DNA from: an uncultured Anaerolineae bacterium
GTDB taxonomy: Bacteria; Chloroflexota; Anaerolineae; CG2-30-64-16
Assembly (NCBI GenBank): GCA_937124585.1
Contig: CAKZKT010000055.1
Span: 53,758 to 117,757, forward strand
Direction of reading: 5' to 3'
DNA: 64,000 nucleotides
A model generated the notes under the pieces. It was not told the origin of the DNA and did no database searches. It was given only the letters and a program-made list of their open reading frames with translations. A program made the position numbers and the translations under genes. This document shows, one piece after another, positions 38,864-51,400 of the stretch; position 1 is the stretch's first letter, and each line of letters opens with the position of its first letter.

Positions 38864-40687
38864 TTGGCTGCTGTGAGCACGCGCTGGAGTCCCTTCACCA
38901 AACACCTGTTCATCATCGTCAGTCTGGCCGTCGTCGTCTGGCTGATCTTCAGCGTTCGCATCCTCTGGACGCCCCTGCTGCTGGTTTTTCTGCTTTCATT
39001 CCTGGCCTCCTATCCGGTCAATCTCATCCTGAAGCATACCGGCTGGCCGCGCACGCTGGTTGTGATCCTCGTCTACCTGCTGTTGCTCCTGTTGCTGGCG
39101 CTTACCGTGGTGAACATCGTGCCGCGGCTGATTGCTCTGGGCACCGGGCTGGGCAACACGCTCCAGCGCGTCCTTTTTGAGCTGGCGCGGGCAACCCCAG
39201 AGCCGATTGAGTTTACGCCGACCCTCATCCTCGATGTGGACGAACTCTATGCGCCGATCCGAGAATCGCTGAACGGCATCCTGAATCTCGATCCGGATAC
39301 GCTGAAGACGCTGCAAGATTTCTTGTTCCCGTTCGCCAGCGGCGCGGCGGCCGTCGTCATCGGCGCAGTCAGCGGCATGCTCGGCACGTTGTTTGTGGTG
39401 GTGTCCAGCTTCTACCTGGTCAAAGATTGGCCGCATATCGGCCGTTTTCTGCTGACCCGGCTGCCACGCCGGTATCAGCCAGAGCTGGCCCGTCTCTGGC
39501 GTGAGGTGGCCGGCGTCTGGGATAGTTTCGTGCGCGGCCAGTTGCTGGCAGGCGGCATCATGGGGATCATGGTCGGCCTGATCCTGTCGGTTTTGGGGGT
39601 GCGCAATGCGATGGCGCTGGGGCTGCTGGCCGCGTTTGCCGAATTGTTGCCGGCGATCGGCCCGGTCATCTCTGCCGTCACGGGCACGCTGATCGCCCTC
39701 ACCTTTGCCTCAAACTGGCTGCCGATGAGCCACCTGTGGTTTGCCGTCACCGTGCTGGGCATCTACATCGTGCTGGGCCAGATCCAAAATCTGTACGTCG
39801 TCCCGCGCATCGTGGGCCGCCGCATTGACCTGCATCCGCTCGTCATCCTCATAGGCGTGCTGGCCGGCGCCGAGCTGCTGGGCATCCTGGGCATGTTGCT
39901 GGCCGCGCCGACCATCGCATCTCTGCGCGTGGTGTTCGGCTACGCGTTCAACAAATTGCTGGATCAAGAGCCGTTTCCCACCAGCAAGCGGCCGACCGAT
40001 CAACGGACGCTCTGGCGCGATCTGGTCACCGGTCGGCCGGTGCGGGCGGTGTTGTTCGACCTCGACGGCACGCTGATCGAGACCGATGATGTCATTGTCG
40101 AGCGCCTGGCGCACCGGCTGGGCTTTTTGGAACGCGTGCTGCCGATCATCGTGCGGCGCCGGGCGGCGCGTCGGCTGCTGATGTTCAGCGAAGCCTATTT
40201 CAACGGCTTGATCACGCTGCTGGACCGGCTTCGTCTGGACGGCGTTCTGCTCAGATTGGGCACGCTGTTACACCGCTGGCAGGGCATCCGGCCGCAGGAA
40301 CGTTTTGTGGCTGTGGAGGGCACACCGGCCGCGGTGATCGCCCTGGCCGAGCGCTACCGGATCGGGATCGTCACCAGCCGCAACCGGGCCGAGAGCCAGG
40401 CCTTCCTGACGCAGTACGGCCTGAACGATTGTGTGTCTGTGCTGATCTCGCGCGATGATTCCCCGCGGCTGAAGCCGCATCCGCTGCCGATTCGCCTGGC
40501 GGCCAAACAGCTGGCCGTGCCGGTCGAGCAATGCATCATGGTCGGCGACACGGGGGTAGATGTGCGCGCGGCGAAGGCGGCCGGTGCGCTGGCCGTGGGC
40601 GTGCTCTGCGGCTTCGGCGACCGGGACGACTTACAGGCAGCCGACCTGGTGCTCGATTCCACGGCGCAGTTGGCCGATTGGCTGTAG
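38864..40687 (+). CDS. AI-2E/PerM family transporter fused to a HAD-superfamily hydrolase
   Basis: N-terminal about 380 aa polytopic AI-2E-like; C-terminal VLFDLDGTLIETDD (HAD motif I) and CIMVGDTGVDVRAAKAAGA (motif IV). True start may be GTG at 38873. Confidence 0.85.
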   Translation: MAAVSTRWSPFTKHLFIIVSLAVVVWLIFSVRILWTPLLLVFLLSFLASYPVNLILKHTGWPRTLVVILVYLLLLLLLALTVVNIVPRLIALGTGLGNTLQRVLFELARATPEPIEFTPTLILDVDELYAPIRESLNGILNLDPDTLKTLQDFLFPFASGAAAVVIGAVSGMLGTLFVVVSSFYLVKDWPHIGRFLLTRLPRRYQPELARLWREVAGVWDSFVRGQLLAGGIMGIMVGLILSVLGVRNAMALGLLAAFAELLPAIGPVISAVTGTLIALTFASNWLPMSHLWFAVTVLGIYIVLGQIQNLYVVPRIVGRRIDLHPLVILIGVLAGAELLGILGMLLAAPTIASLRVVFGYAFNKLLDQEPFPTSKRPTDQRTLWRDLVTGRPVRAVLFDLDGTLIETDDVIVERLAHRLGFLERVLPIIVRRRAARRLLMFSEAYFNGLITLLDRLRLDGVLLRLGTLLHRWQGIRPQERFVAVEGTPAAVIALAERYRIGIVTSRNRAESQAFLTQYGLNDCVSVLISRDDSPRLKPHPLPIRLAAKQLAVPVEQCIMVGDTGVDVRAAKAAGALAVGVLCGFGDRDDLQAADLVLDSTAQLADWL

Positions 40688-40753
40688 GTCGTGCCGCAAA
40701 CGTGCTGCCGGCCGCAACGACAGCGCGGCCACGCGCCTGAGGCCCTCGCGAAC

Positions 40754-42625
40754 TCAGCGCAGTATGCCCCGGCTGCGCAATAACGCCAGGATCTCCTCGA
40801 CGCATGCCTCGGCTGATTGCGTCTGGGTGTCGGTGATCAGCTCGGCTGTTTGTGGTTCCTCGTACGGTGAGGAGATGCCGGTGAATTCGGCGATTTCGCC
40901 ACGACGCGCGCGCGCATAGAGGCCTTTCGGATCGCGTGCCTCGCAGGTGGCCACGTCGCATTTCACGTAGATCTCGATAAAACGTCCTGCCGGGATCAAG
41001 CTGCGGGCGAACTCGCGGTCGCGGCGGAAGGGGGAAATGAAGGTGCACAGCACGATTGCGCCGTGCTCGAAGGCCAGCTTCGCCACCTCGGCCACGCGCC
41101 GGATGTTCTCCTGACGGTCGGCCGGCGAGAAGCCCAGGTCGCCGTTCAGGCCGTGGCGCACGTTATCGCCGTCCAGCCGAAATGTCTGCACGCCCAGGGG
41201 AAAGAGGCGGCGCTCCAGCAAGCGGGCAATGGTGGATTTTCCGGAACCGGAAAGCCCGGTGAACCAGAGCACGGCAGCCAGATGGCCGTTGCGCGCCTCG
41301 CGCGCGGCGCGCGTGATCGTCGCCTCTTCCCATGCCACATCGCTGGAGCGCAGCCGCGGGGGTTGAATGTTCACCACACCGTTCTGCGCGGCCCGCCGGA
41401 TCATGCCGGCGGCCACGGTGTTGTTGGTGGCTACGTCAATCAGGATGAAGCCGCCCGTGGCCCGGTTGAGCGCATACGGATCACAGCAGAGCACCTGGCT
41501 GGTCTCCAGCGTCACGCGGCCGATCTCATTGAGATGCAGCGTCTCGGCCAGTTCTCGATGCAGCGTGTCCACATCTATCCGATAGTCCAGGCCGACGATG
41601 CGGGCCGACACCTGGCGGGTGGTGTGCCGGACGATATACGGCGCGGCCAGGCGCAGCGGCTCTTCGCTCATCCAGCACAGGGTACACTCCAGGCGGTCGG
41701 CGATCAACGGCAGATTGCGCCGACGCACGATCATATCCCCGCGGCCGACATCGAGCTCGTCGGCCAGGCGCAGGACGACCGAGTCGCCAGCTGCGGCTTC
41801 GGCCAGCGACCCGCCATAGGTGATGATCTCCTGCACGCGACTGGTTTGGCCTGAGGGCAGGACCACGATCTCTTCGCCGGGCATGATCGTGCCAGAAGCA
41901 ATCTGACCGGCATAGCCGCGGAAGTCGGGATGGTTGCGAATGGTCATTTGCACCGGGAAGCGGAAATCCACCAGGTTGCGGCCGGCGCCCACGTGGACGC
42001 GCTCGAGATGGTGCAGCAGGGTGGGGCCGTCGTACCAGGGCATGGCCTGGCTGGGGTGTACCACGTTGTCGCCGTGCAGCGCCGAGATGGGAATGAAGGT
42101 CAGGTCGGGCACGGCCAGCTTGCTGGCGAACGCGCGGTACTCGGCCACGATCGCCTCGAAGACCTCTTGCCGATACTCGACCAGGTCCATTTTGTTGACC
42201 GCTACCACGATGTGGGGGATGCCCAACAGACTGGCGATGAAGCCGTGACGCTTCGATTGCGTTACCACCCCTTTGCGGGCGTCAATCAGGACGACCGCCA
42301 GATCGGCCGTGGACGCGCCGGTGATCATGTTGCGCGTGTACTGGATGTGGCCGGGGGTATCGGCGATGATGAATTTGCGCCGGGGGGTGGCGAAATAGCG
42401 ATAGGCTACGTCAATCGTGATGCCTTGCTCGCGCTCAGCGCGCAGGCCATCGGTCAACAGTGCCAGATCAAGGTAGGGATCGCCCCGGCTTCGACTGGCA
42501 CGCTCGATGGCGGCCATCTGGTCTTCGAGGATCGCCCGACAATCAAGCAGCAGCCGGCCGATGAGGGTGCTTTTGCCGTCATCTACGCTGCCGGCCGTGG
42601 TAAAACGCAGCAGATCACCGGCCAT
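40754..42625 (-). CDS. cysNC: Bifunctional sulfate adenylyltransferase subunit 1 / adenylylsulfate kinase
   Basis: GSVDDGKSTLIGRLLLDCRAI GTPase domain; C-terminal LWFTGLSGSGKSTIARLLERRLF APS kinase. Confidence 0.95.
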   Translation of the reverse strand: MAGDLLRFTTAGSVDDGKSTLIGRLLLDCRAILEDQMAAIERASRSRGDPYLDLALLTDGLRAEREQGITIDVAYRYFATPRRKFIIADTPGHIQYTRNMITGASTADLAVVLIDARKGVVTQSKRHGFIASLLGIPHIVVAVNKMDLVEYRQEVFEAIVAEYRAFASKLAVPDLTFIPISALHGDNVVHPSQAMPWYDGPTLLHHLERVHVGAGRNLVDFRFPVQMTIRNHPDFRGYAGQIASGTIMPGEEIVVLPSGQTSRVQEIITYGGSLAEAAAGDSVVLRLADELDVGRGDMIVRRRNLPLIADRLECTLCWMSEEPLRLAAPYIVRHTTRQVSARIVGLDYRIDVDTLHRELAETLHLNEIGRVTLETSQVLCCDPYALNRATGGFILIDVATNNTVAAGMIRRAAQNGVVNIQPPRLRSSDVAWEEATITRAAREARNGHLAAVLWFTGLSGSGKSTIARLLERRLFPLGVQTFRLDGDNVRHGLNGDLGFSPADRQENIRRVAEVAKLAFEHGAIVLCTFISPFRRDREFARSLIPAGRFIEIYVKCDVATCEARDPKGLYARARRGEIAEFTGISSPYEEPQTAELITDTQTQSAEACVEEILALLRSRGILR

Positions 42626-43530
42626 CAGAAATATCCCTGGCGTTTGCGCTCCTCCATAGCCGCCTCCGAACGTTTGTCATCGGCGCGCGTGCCGCGTTCA
42701 GAGATGCGAGAAGCGATCAATTCGGCGATCACCTCGGCCACGGTTGTAGCGGCCGACTCGGTGGCGCCGGTACAGGTCATGTCGCCGATGGTGCGAAAGC
42801 GAACCAGGCGGTTCTCCGCTTTTTCGCCAGGCAACAGAGACAGATAGGGCGAAACGGCGAGCAGTACGCCGTCTCGGCTGAAGACATCCCGGCGATGGGC
42901 GAAATAGAGGGATGGCAGTTCGATACCCTGCGCCTGGATGTATTGCCAGATATCCAGCTCGGTCCAATTGCTCAGAGGGAAGACGCGGAAATGCTCGCCG
43001 GGTGTTTTGCGGCCGTTGTAGAGGTTCCACAGCTCGGGCCGCTGGTTTTTGGGGTCCCATTGTCCGAAGCGGTCGCGGTGAGAGAAGAAGCGTTCTTTGG
43101 CGCGGGCCTTCTCTTCGTCGCGGCGCGCGCCGCCGATGGCAGCGTCAGCGCGCAATTCGATCAGCGCGTCCAGCAGGGTCACGGTTTGCAGCGCGTTGCG
43201 GCTGGCGGTAGGTCCCCGTTCTTCGACCACGCGGCCTCGATCTATGGAATCCTGGACATAACGCACCAGCAGCTCCACGTCCATCTGGCGAACCAGGCGG
43301 TCGCGGAAGGCCAGAGTCTCCGGGAAATTGTGGCCGGTGTCAATGTGGAGCAGCGGAAAAGGGATACGGCCCGGCCAAAACGCCCGCCGCGCCAGGTGGA
43401 CGAGGAGGATCGAGTCTTTGCCGCCGGAGAAAAGCAGCACGGGCCGCTCGAACTGCGCGGCGACCTCGCGCAGCACATAAATGGCTTCTGCCTCAAGCTG
43501 TTGGAGATGGGTACGGGTATAATCAGGCAT
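42625..43530 (-). CDS. cysD: Sulfate adenylyltransferase subunit 2
   Basis: LFSGGKDSILLVHLARRAFWPGRIPFPLLHIDTGHNFPE; PP-loop. Confidence 0.95.
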   Translation of the reverse strand: MPDYTRTHLQQLEAEAIYVLREVAAQFERPVLLFSGGKDSILLVHLARRAFWPGRIPFPLLHIDTGHNFPETLAFRDRLVRQMDVELLVRYVQDSIDRGRVVEERGPTASRNALQTVTLLDALIELRADAAIGGARRDEEKARAKERFFSHRDRFGQWDPKNQRPELWNLYNGRKTPGEHFRVFPLSNWTELDIWQYIQAQGIELPSLYFAHRRDVFSRDGVLLAVSPYLSLLPGEKAENRLVRFRTIGDMTCTGATESAATTVAEVIAELIASRISERGTRADDKRSEAAMEERKRQGYF

Positions 43531-43619
43531 ACCGTTTATTATCTACAGCGCCGGGGGATCGTGCAAATGGGAGAGATGGACGTCTCGGCGTCAAAGCATC
43601 GGGCACACTAAAGAATCAC

Positions 43620-43664
43620 AAAAGGGCGGAACAGACCAGCCCCATCGCGTCGGCCCGTCCCGCC
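43620..43664 (-). terminator. Rho-independent terminator candidate after pgk (minus strand)
   Basis: Minus strand ggcgggac...gttccgcc followed by cttttg. Confidence 0.6.
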
Positions 43665-43701
43665 TCACCTCACCTCACCACCAATCTACTTGCCTCCCTG
43701 T

Positions 43702-44877
<1,176 letters not shown>

Positions 44878-44888
44878 GGATTTCCTCC

Positions 44889-44991
44889 GGGAGCAGGCAA
44901 GGAAACAAGTAGACGAGGAAACAAGGAGACAAGGAAACAAGGAGGCAATACTTGTCTACCTGCCTACCTGTCTACCTGTCTACCTGCCTAC

Positions 44992-44994
<3 letters not shown>
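44889..44994. repeat. Degenerate octamer repeats in inverted orientation between gap and pgk
   Basis: Plus strand caaggaaa/caagtaga/cgaggaaa/caaggaga/caaggaaa/caaggagg, then tctacctg/cctacctg/tctacctg/tctacctg/cctaccta. Confidence 0.85.
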
Positions 44995-46197
<1,203 letters not shown>

Positions 46198-46238
46198 CTA
46201 AGTCACGTATGGCACTGAAATCGCGCAAGAGAGCTTGC

Positions 46239-46817
46239 TCATTCGAAAGCCCGATCGCTGAAATCCAGCGCGGCCTGATAATTGCGATCCAGCCGCTCAT
46301 ACAACCGGCCATTCTCGATCGCCACCGCACTGAGACTGGCGATCGCCTCCAGCAATTCCATCTCCTCGGCGGCAAAAACGTGCGGCGCCGCAGTATAGAG
46401 CCGCATGACGCCGATGGGTTGATCCTGGACCAGCAGAGGCATCACCACGACCGAAACGATGCCCTCCTCGCGCGCTTGCTCGCCGTATTGAAAGCGTGCG
46501 TCGGTCTGCGCGTCGGCGATGTAGACCGGTCGCTTATCGGCCAGCGCGATCTGATCCACCGGGCTGTGCGTCACGTCCACGGGGCCTTTGGCGCGATAGC
46601 TGGCGCTTAAGCCGTGCGCGGCGCCGATGAATAGCCGCTTCCCGTCCGGACTGAGCAGGCGCAGCGAACAGGCCTTCGCGTTGAGTGCCTCAGCCGTCGC
46701 GCCGACGATCATGTCCAGGATCTGCATGACATCCAGGGATGAATTGATGGTGCGCGCGACCCGATACAACGTTGCAAACAGGGCGCCACACCTGGACGAG
46801 GATGTTTCTCCGTTCAT
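46239..46817 (-). CDS. GAF domain protein
   Basis: SLDVMQILDMIVGATAEALNAKACSLRLLSPDG... GVMRLYTAAPHVFAAEEMELLEAIASLSAVAIENGRLYERLDR. Confidence 0.85.
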   Translation of the reverse strand: MNGETSSSRCGALFATLYRVARTINSSLDVMQILDMIVGATAEALNAKACSLRLLSPDGKRLFIGAAHGLSASYRAKGPVDVTHSPVDQIALADKRPVYIADAQTDARFQYGEQAREEGIVSVVVMPLLVQDQPIGVMRLYTAAPHVFAAEEMELLEAIASLSAVAIENGRLYERLDRNYQAALDFSDRAFE

Positions 46818-48115
46818 GTGTGCAACAGTTCCATCAAAGTTTGGGCCAGTTTGGACGGATCATGGCGCCACGGATACTGCCGGTCCACGAGATCGCGCAT
46901 CAGCAGCTGATAGTCGCGCGGGGGGTGATCCGGAGGTCGCACCCACTGCACTCCGATACCCGGTGGCGCCGGGCCGATGAACGTATTGTTGGCGAGCACG
47001 ATGCGAAAAAGATCGGGGCCGACATGTTGGCGCAGCGCCCGCACATGGGCCTCCACATCATACCCCTGGGTCTCGCCGACTTCGGTCGCCACATTGCATA
47101 CGTACACCTTCCGGCCTTCTGCCGCCGCAATCGCCGCCGCGAGATCGCGCACCAGCAGATTGGGAAGCACACTCGTGTAGAGGCTGCCCGGCCCGGCCAC
47201 GATCAAATCGGCGTCCAGGATGGCTCGCAACGCCTCGGGATAGGCGGGCGCATCTTCAGGATCCAGATAGACGCGCTGCACGCGACCGCGCGCAGCCGTG
47301 ATCGCCGACTCCCCGCGAATATGACGCCACGTCGCACCTTCGCCGTTCCCTGAATCGCCCGTCGGCAAGTACACGTCGGCGTGCAGGGTGATTTGTGTCA
47401 GGGTCGAAGGGATGACGCAGCCCCGCACGGCCAGGACCCGGCTCGACTCGAGCAGCGCCGTCTCGAAACTGCCGGTGATGGCGGTCATGGCGCTCAGGTA
47501 CAGGTTGCCGAAGCTGTGGCCGTCCAGGTCGCTGTCGTGGCCGAAACGATATTGGAACAGTTGAGCCAGCAGGCCTTCGGCGTCTGACAGCGCGGCGATG
47601 CAATTGCGAAAATCGCCCGGAGGCAGGATGCCGAAATCGCGGCGCAGGCGACCTGAGCTGCCGCCGTCATCGGCCACGGTGACGATCGCGGTGATGTTGT
47701 CGGTGTGTTCCTTCAGCCCGCGCAGCAGCGTGTTCAGGCCATGGCCGCCTCCGATGGCGACAACTTTCGGCCCGCGCTGCCGCAGGCGATGTTTGTACAC
47801 CATGTCCACTATATCGGGCTGATCGCGCCGACGCACCGCCGCCAGCAGCGACTGATTTAACCGATAAACGGCGACCCCAACCCCAGCGATGCCGGCAACG
47901 AAACAAGCTGCAATAACGATTTCTGGGCGGATGAACGAGGACTGCAGTTCGGCAATCATCGCCAGCCAGCGACTGAGGCCGGTGAACTGGCACAACCACG
48001 CGAACGCCAGACATAGCAGCAAAATGCCACCGACCAGCAAAAGCATCCACCGTTTCACGCCCATGCCGATACGGAGCCAGCCGGCCTGCGGAAAACGCAC
48101 AACCCATTGCCGCAT
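46814..48115 (-). CDS. yvcK: YvcK/CofD-like gluconeogenesis factor with N-terminal TM segments
   Basis: KVVAIGGGHGLNTLLRGLKEHTDNITAIVTVADDGGSSGRLR. Confidence 0.92.
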   Translation of the reverse strand: MRQWVVRFPQAGWLRIGMGVKRWMLLLVGGILLLCLAFAWLCQFTGLSRWLAMIAELQSSFIRPEIVIAACFVAGIAGVGVAVYRLNQSLLAAVRRRDQPDIVDMVYKHRLRQRGPKVVAIGGGHGLNTLLRGLKEHTDNITAIVTVADDGGSSGRLRRDFGILPPGDFRNCIAALSDAEGLLAQLFQYRFGHDSDLDGHSFGNLYLSAMTAITGSFETALLESSRVLAVRGCVIPSTLTQITLHADVYLPTGDSGNGEGATWRHIRGESAITAARGRVQRVYLDPEDAPAYPEALRAILDADLIVAGPGSLYTSVLPNLLVRDLAAAIAAAEGRKVYVCNVATEVGETQGYDVEAHVRALRQHVGPDLFRIVLANNTFIGPAPPGIGVQWVRPPDHPPRDYQLLMRDLVDRQYPWRHDPSKLAQTLMELLHT

Positions 48116-48139
48116 AAGCACCTCTCGTAGACGGAAAAG

Positions 48140-48168
48140 AGTATAGCGCGGCTGAGGCTTTTGTGCAA
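48140..48168 (-). promoter_or_regulatory. Sigma70-like promoter for yvcK
   Basis: Minus strand TTGCAC-N17-TATACT. Confidence 0.65.
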
Positions 48169-48251
48169 CTCGCCAACCGTTTCTGCAAGCCGGGAAGGCG
48201 CGCAACTCTGCGGGAAAGCCGCCGGATTGGTTTCGCCTTTGAATTTGCAAG

Positions 48252-48280
48252 TTGACTTTGTGGAAGCCCCTGCTTATAAT
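48252..48280 (+). promoter_or_regulatory. Sigma70-like promoter for the subtilase
   Basis: TTGACT-N17-TATAAT. Confidence 0.75.
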
Positions 48281-48471
48281 TGGCATTCTGAACACGCAGA
48301 AGTCCGTGCCCTGGTGTTCTGCTGGCTCCTTCTCGGTGTGGACAGAGTGATATCCTGCCGCCCTGTCCTTTATGGCATGGCAACACGAAAGGAGGTGAAA
48401 CGAACGCGAGAGTTCACGCCTGATCAGGTGTCCGGTATCTCACCTTATCCTTATCAAGTAAGGAGATCACC

Positions 48472-51400
48472 ATGTCCACCAGCAAAACACGAATTGGCCG
48501 CCTTTGTGCCCTCCTTTTCGCCACAGTTCTGGCTCTGTCCACCATAAGCCCGGCCCTGGCATTTCCGCCCACACCGGTGACCGGGGCCGATTCGGCGTAT
48601 GGACCCGATGCAGTTCCGGCCGGGATTTCGGTCGAAGGCGTCACCCCGGCCAGCCTGCGCACTGCAAATCGCACCATCCAGACGGGCGTCAAGGCCCAGG
48701 TGCAAGCTCTGGCAGCGCTGGGCGATACCCAGGTGCGCGTGTCCGTGTTGCTTACCACGACGCCATTGGCCTCTCTCAGCAAAGATATGACCGCCGATCA
48801 GCGCGTTACCCATGCAGCCGCAGCCCAGGCGCTGCGGGAGGCCGTCATCGCTGATGTCGAGGCGGCCGGTGGGATTATTCTGGGGCGTTTCACCACCCTG
48901 GCTAACGGTTTCACGGCCGTTATGTCCGGTCGCGAGGCCGCTCGCCTCGCCACGCGCCCCGAGGTGGTGCGGGTCAGCCAGGTTCGGGACTACGAGCTCG
49001 ACCTGAGTGAGACCGTGCCATGGATTGGCGGCGAGACGCTCCAGAATCTCGGTTTGACCGGCAAAGGCGTCAACGTCGCTGTGCTGGATTCCGGGATTGA
49101 CTTCACTCATCGCTCTATGGGGGGCCCCGGCACGCGCGAAGCATGGGAAGCAGCGTACTTTGGCGACGACCCGACCTGCCTCACCGGCCGGGAAACCACC
49201 TGCGCGAACCGCAAACCGGCCGATCCGGCGTTTTTTGGCCCCAATGCCCCCAAAGTGAAAGGCGGCTACGACTGGGTGGGTGAAACCTGGGTCAGGGGCC
49301 TGATTGAGGAGCCCGACATCAACCCGATTCCTGCCGACAATACCGGCGGCCGCGATGGCACTCACGGCACGCATGTGGCCGATATCATCGCCGGGCTGGG
49401 CTATCCGGCGGGCGCGGGCTATCCTGCCAAGGGTCCCGGCATGGCCCCCGAAGCCAATCTGTGGTCCTTCAAGGTTTGTAGCTCCCTCAGCACCGCCTGC
49501 TCCGGCGTGGCCCTCCTGAATGCCATGGACGATGCGGCCGATCTGGACAACAACCCCGCCACGGTGGATCCGGCCGATATCATCAATATGTCGCTCGGTT
49601 CCATTTACGGCCAACCCGAAGATGACTTGAGCTACTTCACCAATCAGGCCGTAGCCTATGGCATCATCGTCGTGGCTTCGGCCGGCAACTCCGGCGACAA
49701 GCCCTACGTTGCCGGCAGCCCCTCGGTCGCCGACGGCGCCATCAGCGTGGCGCAGACAACGGTTCCTTCGGCGAAACAGTTTATTCTCTCCGTGGAACAA
49801 CCGGCAGCCATCTCCGGCACCCTGAAGTCGGCGGTTTTCCAACCGTGGTCGGTGCCGTTATCGGTCTCCGGCGCCATCAGCGGTTCGCTTCAGTATGGCA
49901 ACGCTGATGGCTCGAACAGGCTGGGCTGTGATCCCTTCACAGATGATTTGACCGGCAAGATCGTCCTGATGGACCGTGGTGTCTGCGCGTTCAGCATCAA
50001 GGGCGCGAATGCCAGCGCTGCCGGCGCATTGATGGGCATCATCGGCCTGGTCGCGCCGGGCGATCCGTTTGAGGGCGGCTATGGCGGCGGCGCGGTGACT
50101 ATTCCCGTCTTCATGATCAGCCAGGCGGAATCCAACAAGTTGAAGAGCGGATTGGCCCAGGGCGTGATCATCTCGGCCGGGCCGGACAAATTCATCGGCA
50201 TGGCCGATAGCATGGTGGGCTCTTCATCGCGCGGCCCCACCTGGAACAATAAGATCAAGCCCGACATCGGCGCACCGGGCGCCTCGGTCTCCGCGATATC
50301 TGGCTCGGGCAGTGGTTCCGGGCCCTTTGGCGGCACCTCGGGCGCGGCGCCCATGGTCTCGGGCGCGGCCGCGCTGCTCAAAGGCTTCTTCGAGCAAGGA
50401 GCCGGCATGCAGCAGGCCGACGGCGGCGGCTTCTCGTGGTTCCCGCAGATGTATCGGGCCTTGTTGATGAATACGGCCAAGACCGCCATTTATCTGGACG
50501 GCGCAATGCAGGCTGGGGGCGGCGGCACGCTGGCCCCGATCACCCGTATCGGCGCCGGGCAGGTGGATGTCGCCAAGGCCTACATGAGCCGCCTGGTGGC
50601 ATGGGATAGCACGGACACCAATCCGTTGAAGTGGACCGGCAGCATCTCCTTCGGTTATCAGCCGGTGACGGACACGTATGTGGCAACCCGCATCCTCACG
50701 GTTCGGAACCTCAGTCCGTTCAGTCAAGGCATTCGCGTTTCGAGCGTGTTTCGCTACGCCAATGACGTCGGCAAGGGCGTGACGATCACGCTGCCTATCC
50801 AGTCCGCGCTTATTCCTGGCAGGGGCGAGATCCAGGTGCCCGTGCAGCTGGAGATCAACGCGGCGGGGCTGCGCGCCTGGGGCCTGAACAAGGGGTCTCG
50901 CGGCGCCAACGGGCCGCTCTTCACCACCCAGGAAGTTGACGGTTATGTTAAAATCGAGACCTGCACAGGCAGTACCTGTACCAGCGCCATCACGGTGCCC
51001 TGGCAAGTGCTGCCCAAGGCTGTGGCCGACATTAACGTAACGGGAACCAACCAGACGGTCATCCTGGAGAATGTCGCTCCGGCGGCAGCGAGCAACACGG
51101 AAGTGTTCGCCCTGGTGGATCGCAGCGCCAACCTGTATAACTACATGGTTGGCAGTTGTGTGCTGCCGGGCGGCGGGCCGGGCTGCCAAATGAGCGCTGT
51201 GGATTTGAAAGAAGTCGGCGTGCGCGATTGGCTGTGGGACTCCAACAACGATGGCACACCGGAGTCTTATGTGGAATTCGGTCTGACGGTGTATGACTGG
51301 CCCTATCGAGCCGGGCAGTACCCCGTCGAATTCGACATCTACGTGGATGCCAATCGCGACGGCAATACAGACTACATCGTCTTCAACGCCGATGTCGCGC

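Noticed and set aside
48454-49842. 462-aa ORF antisense to the subtilase
   Set aside because: Shadow ORF opposite the conserved S8 catalytic region; typical of high-GC coding DNA
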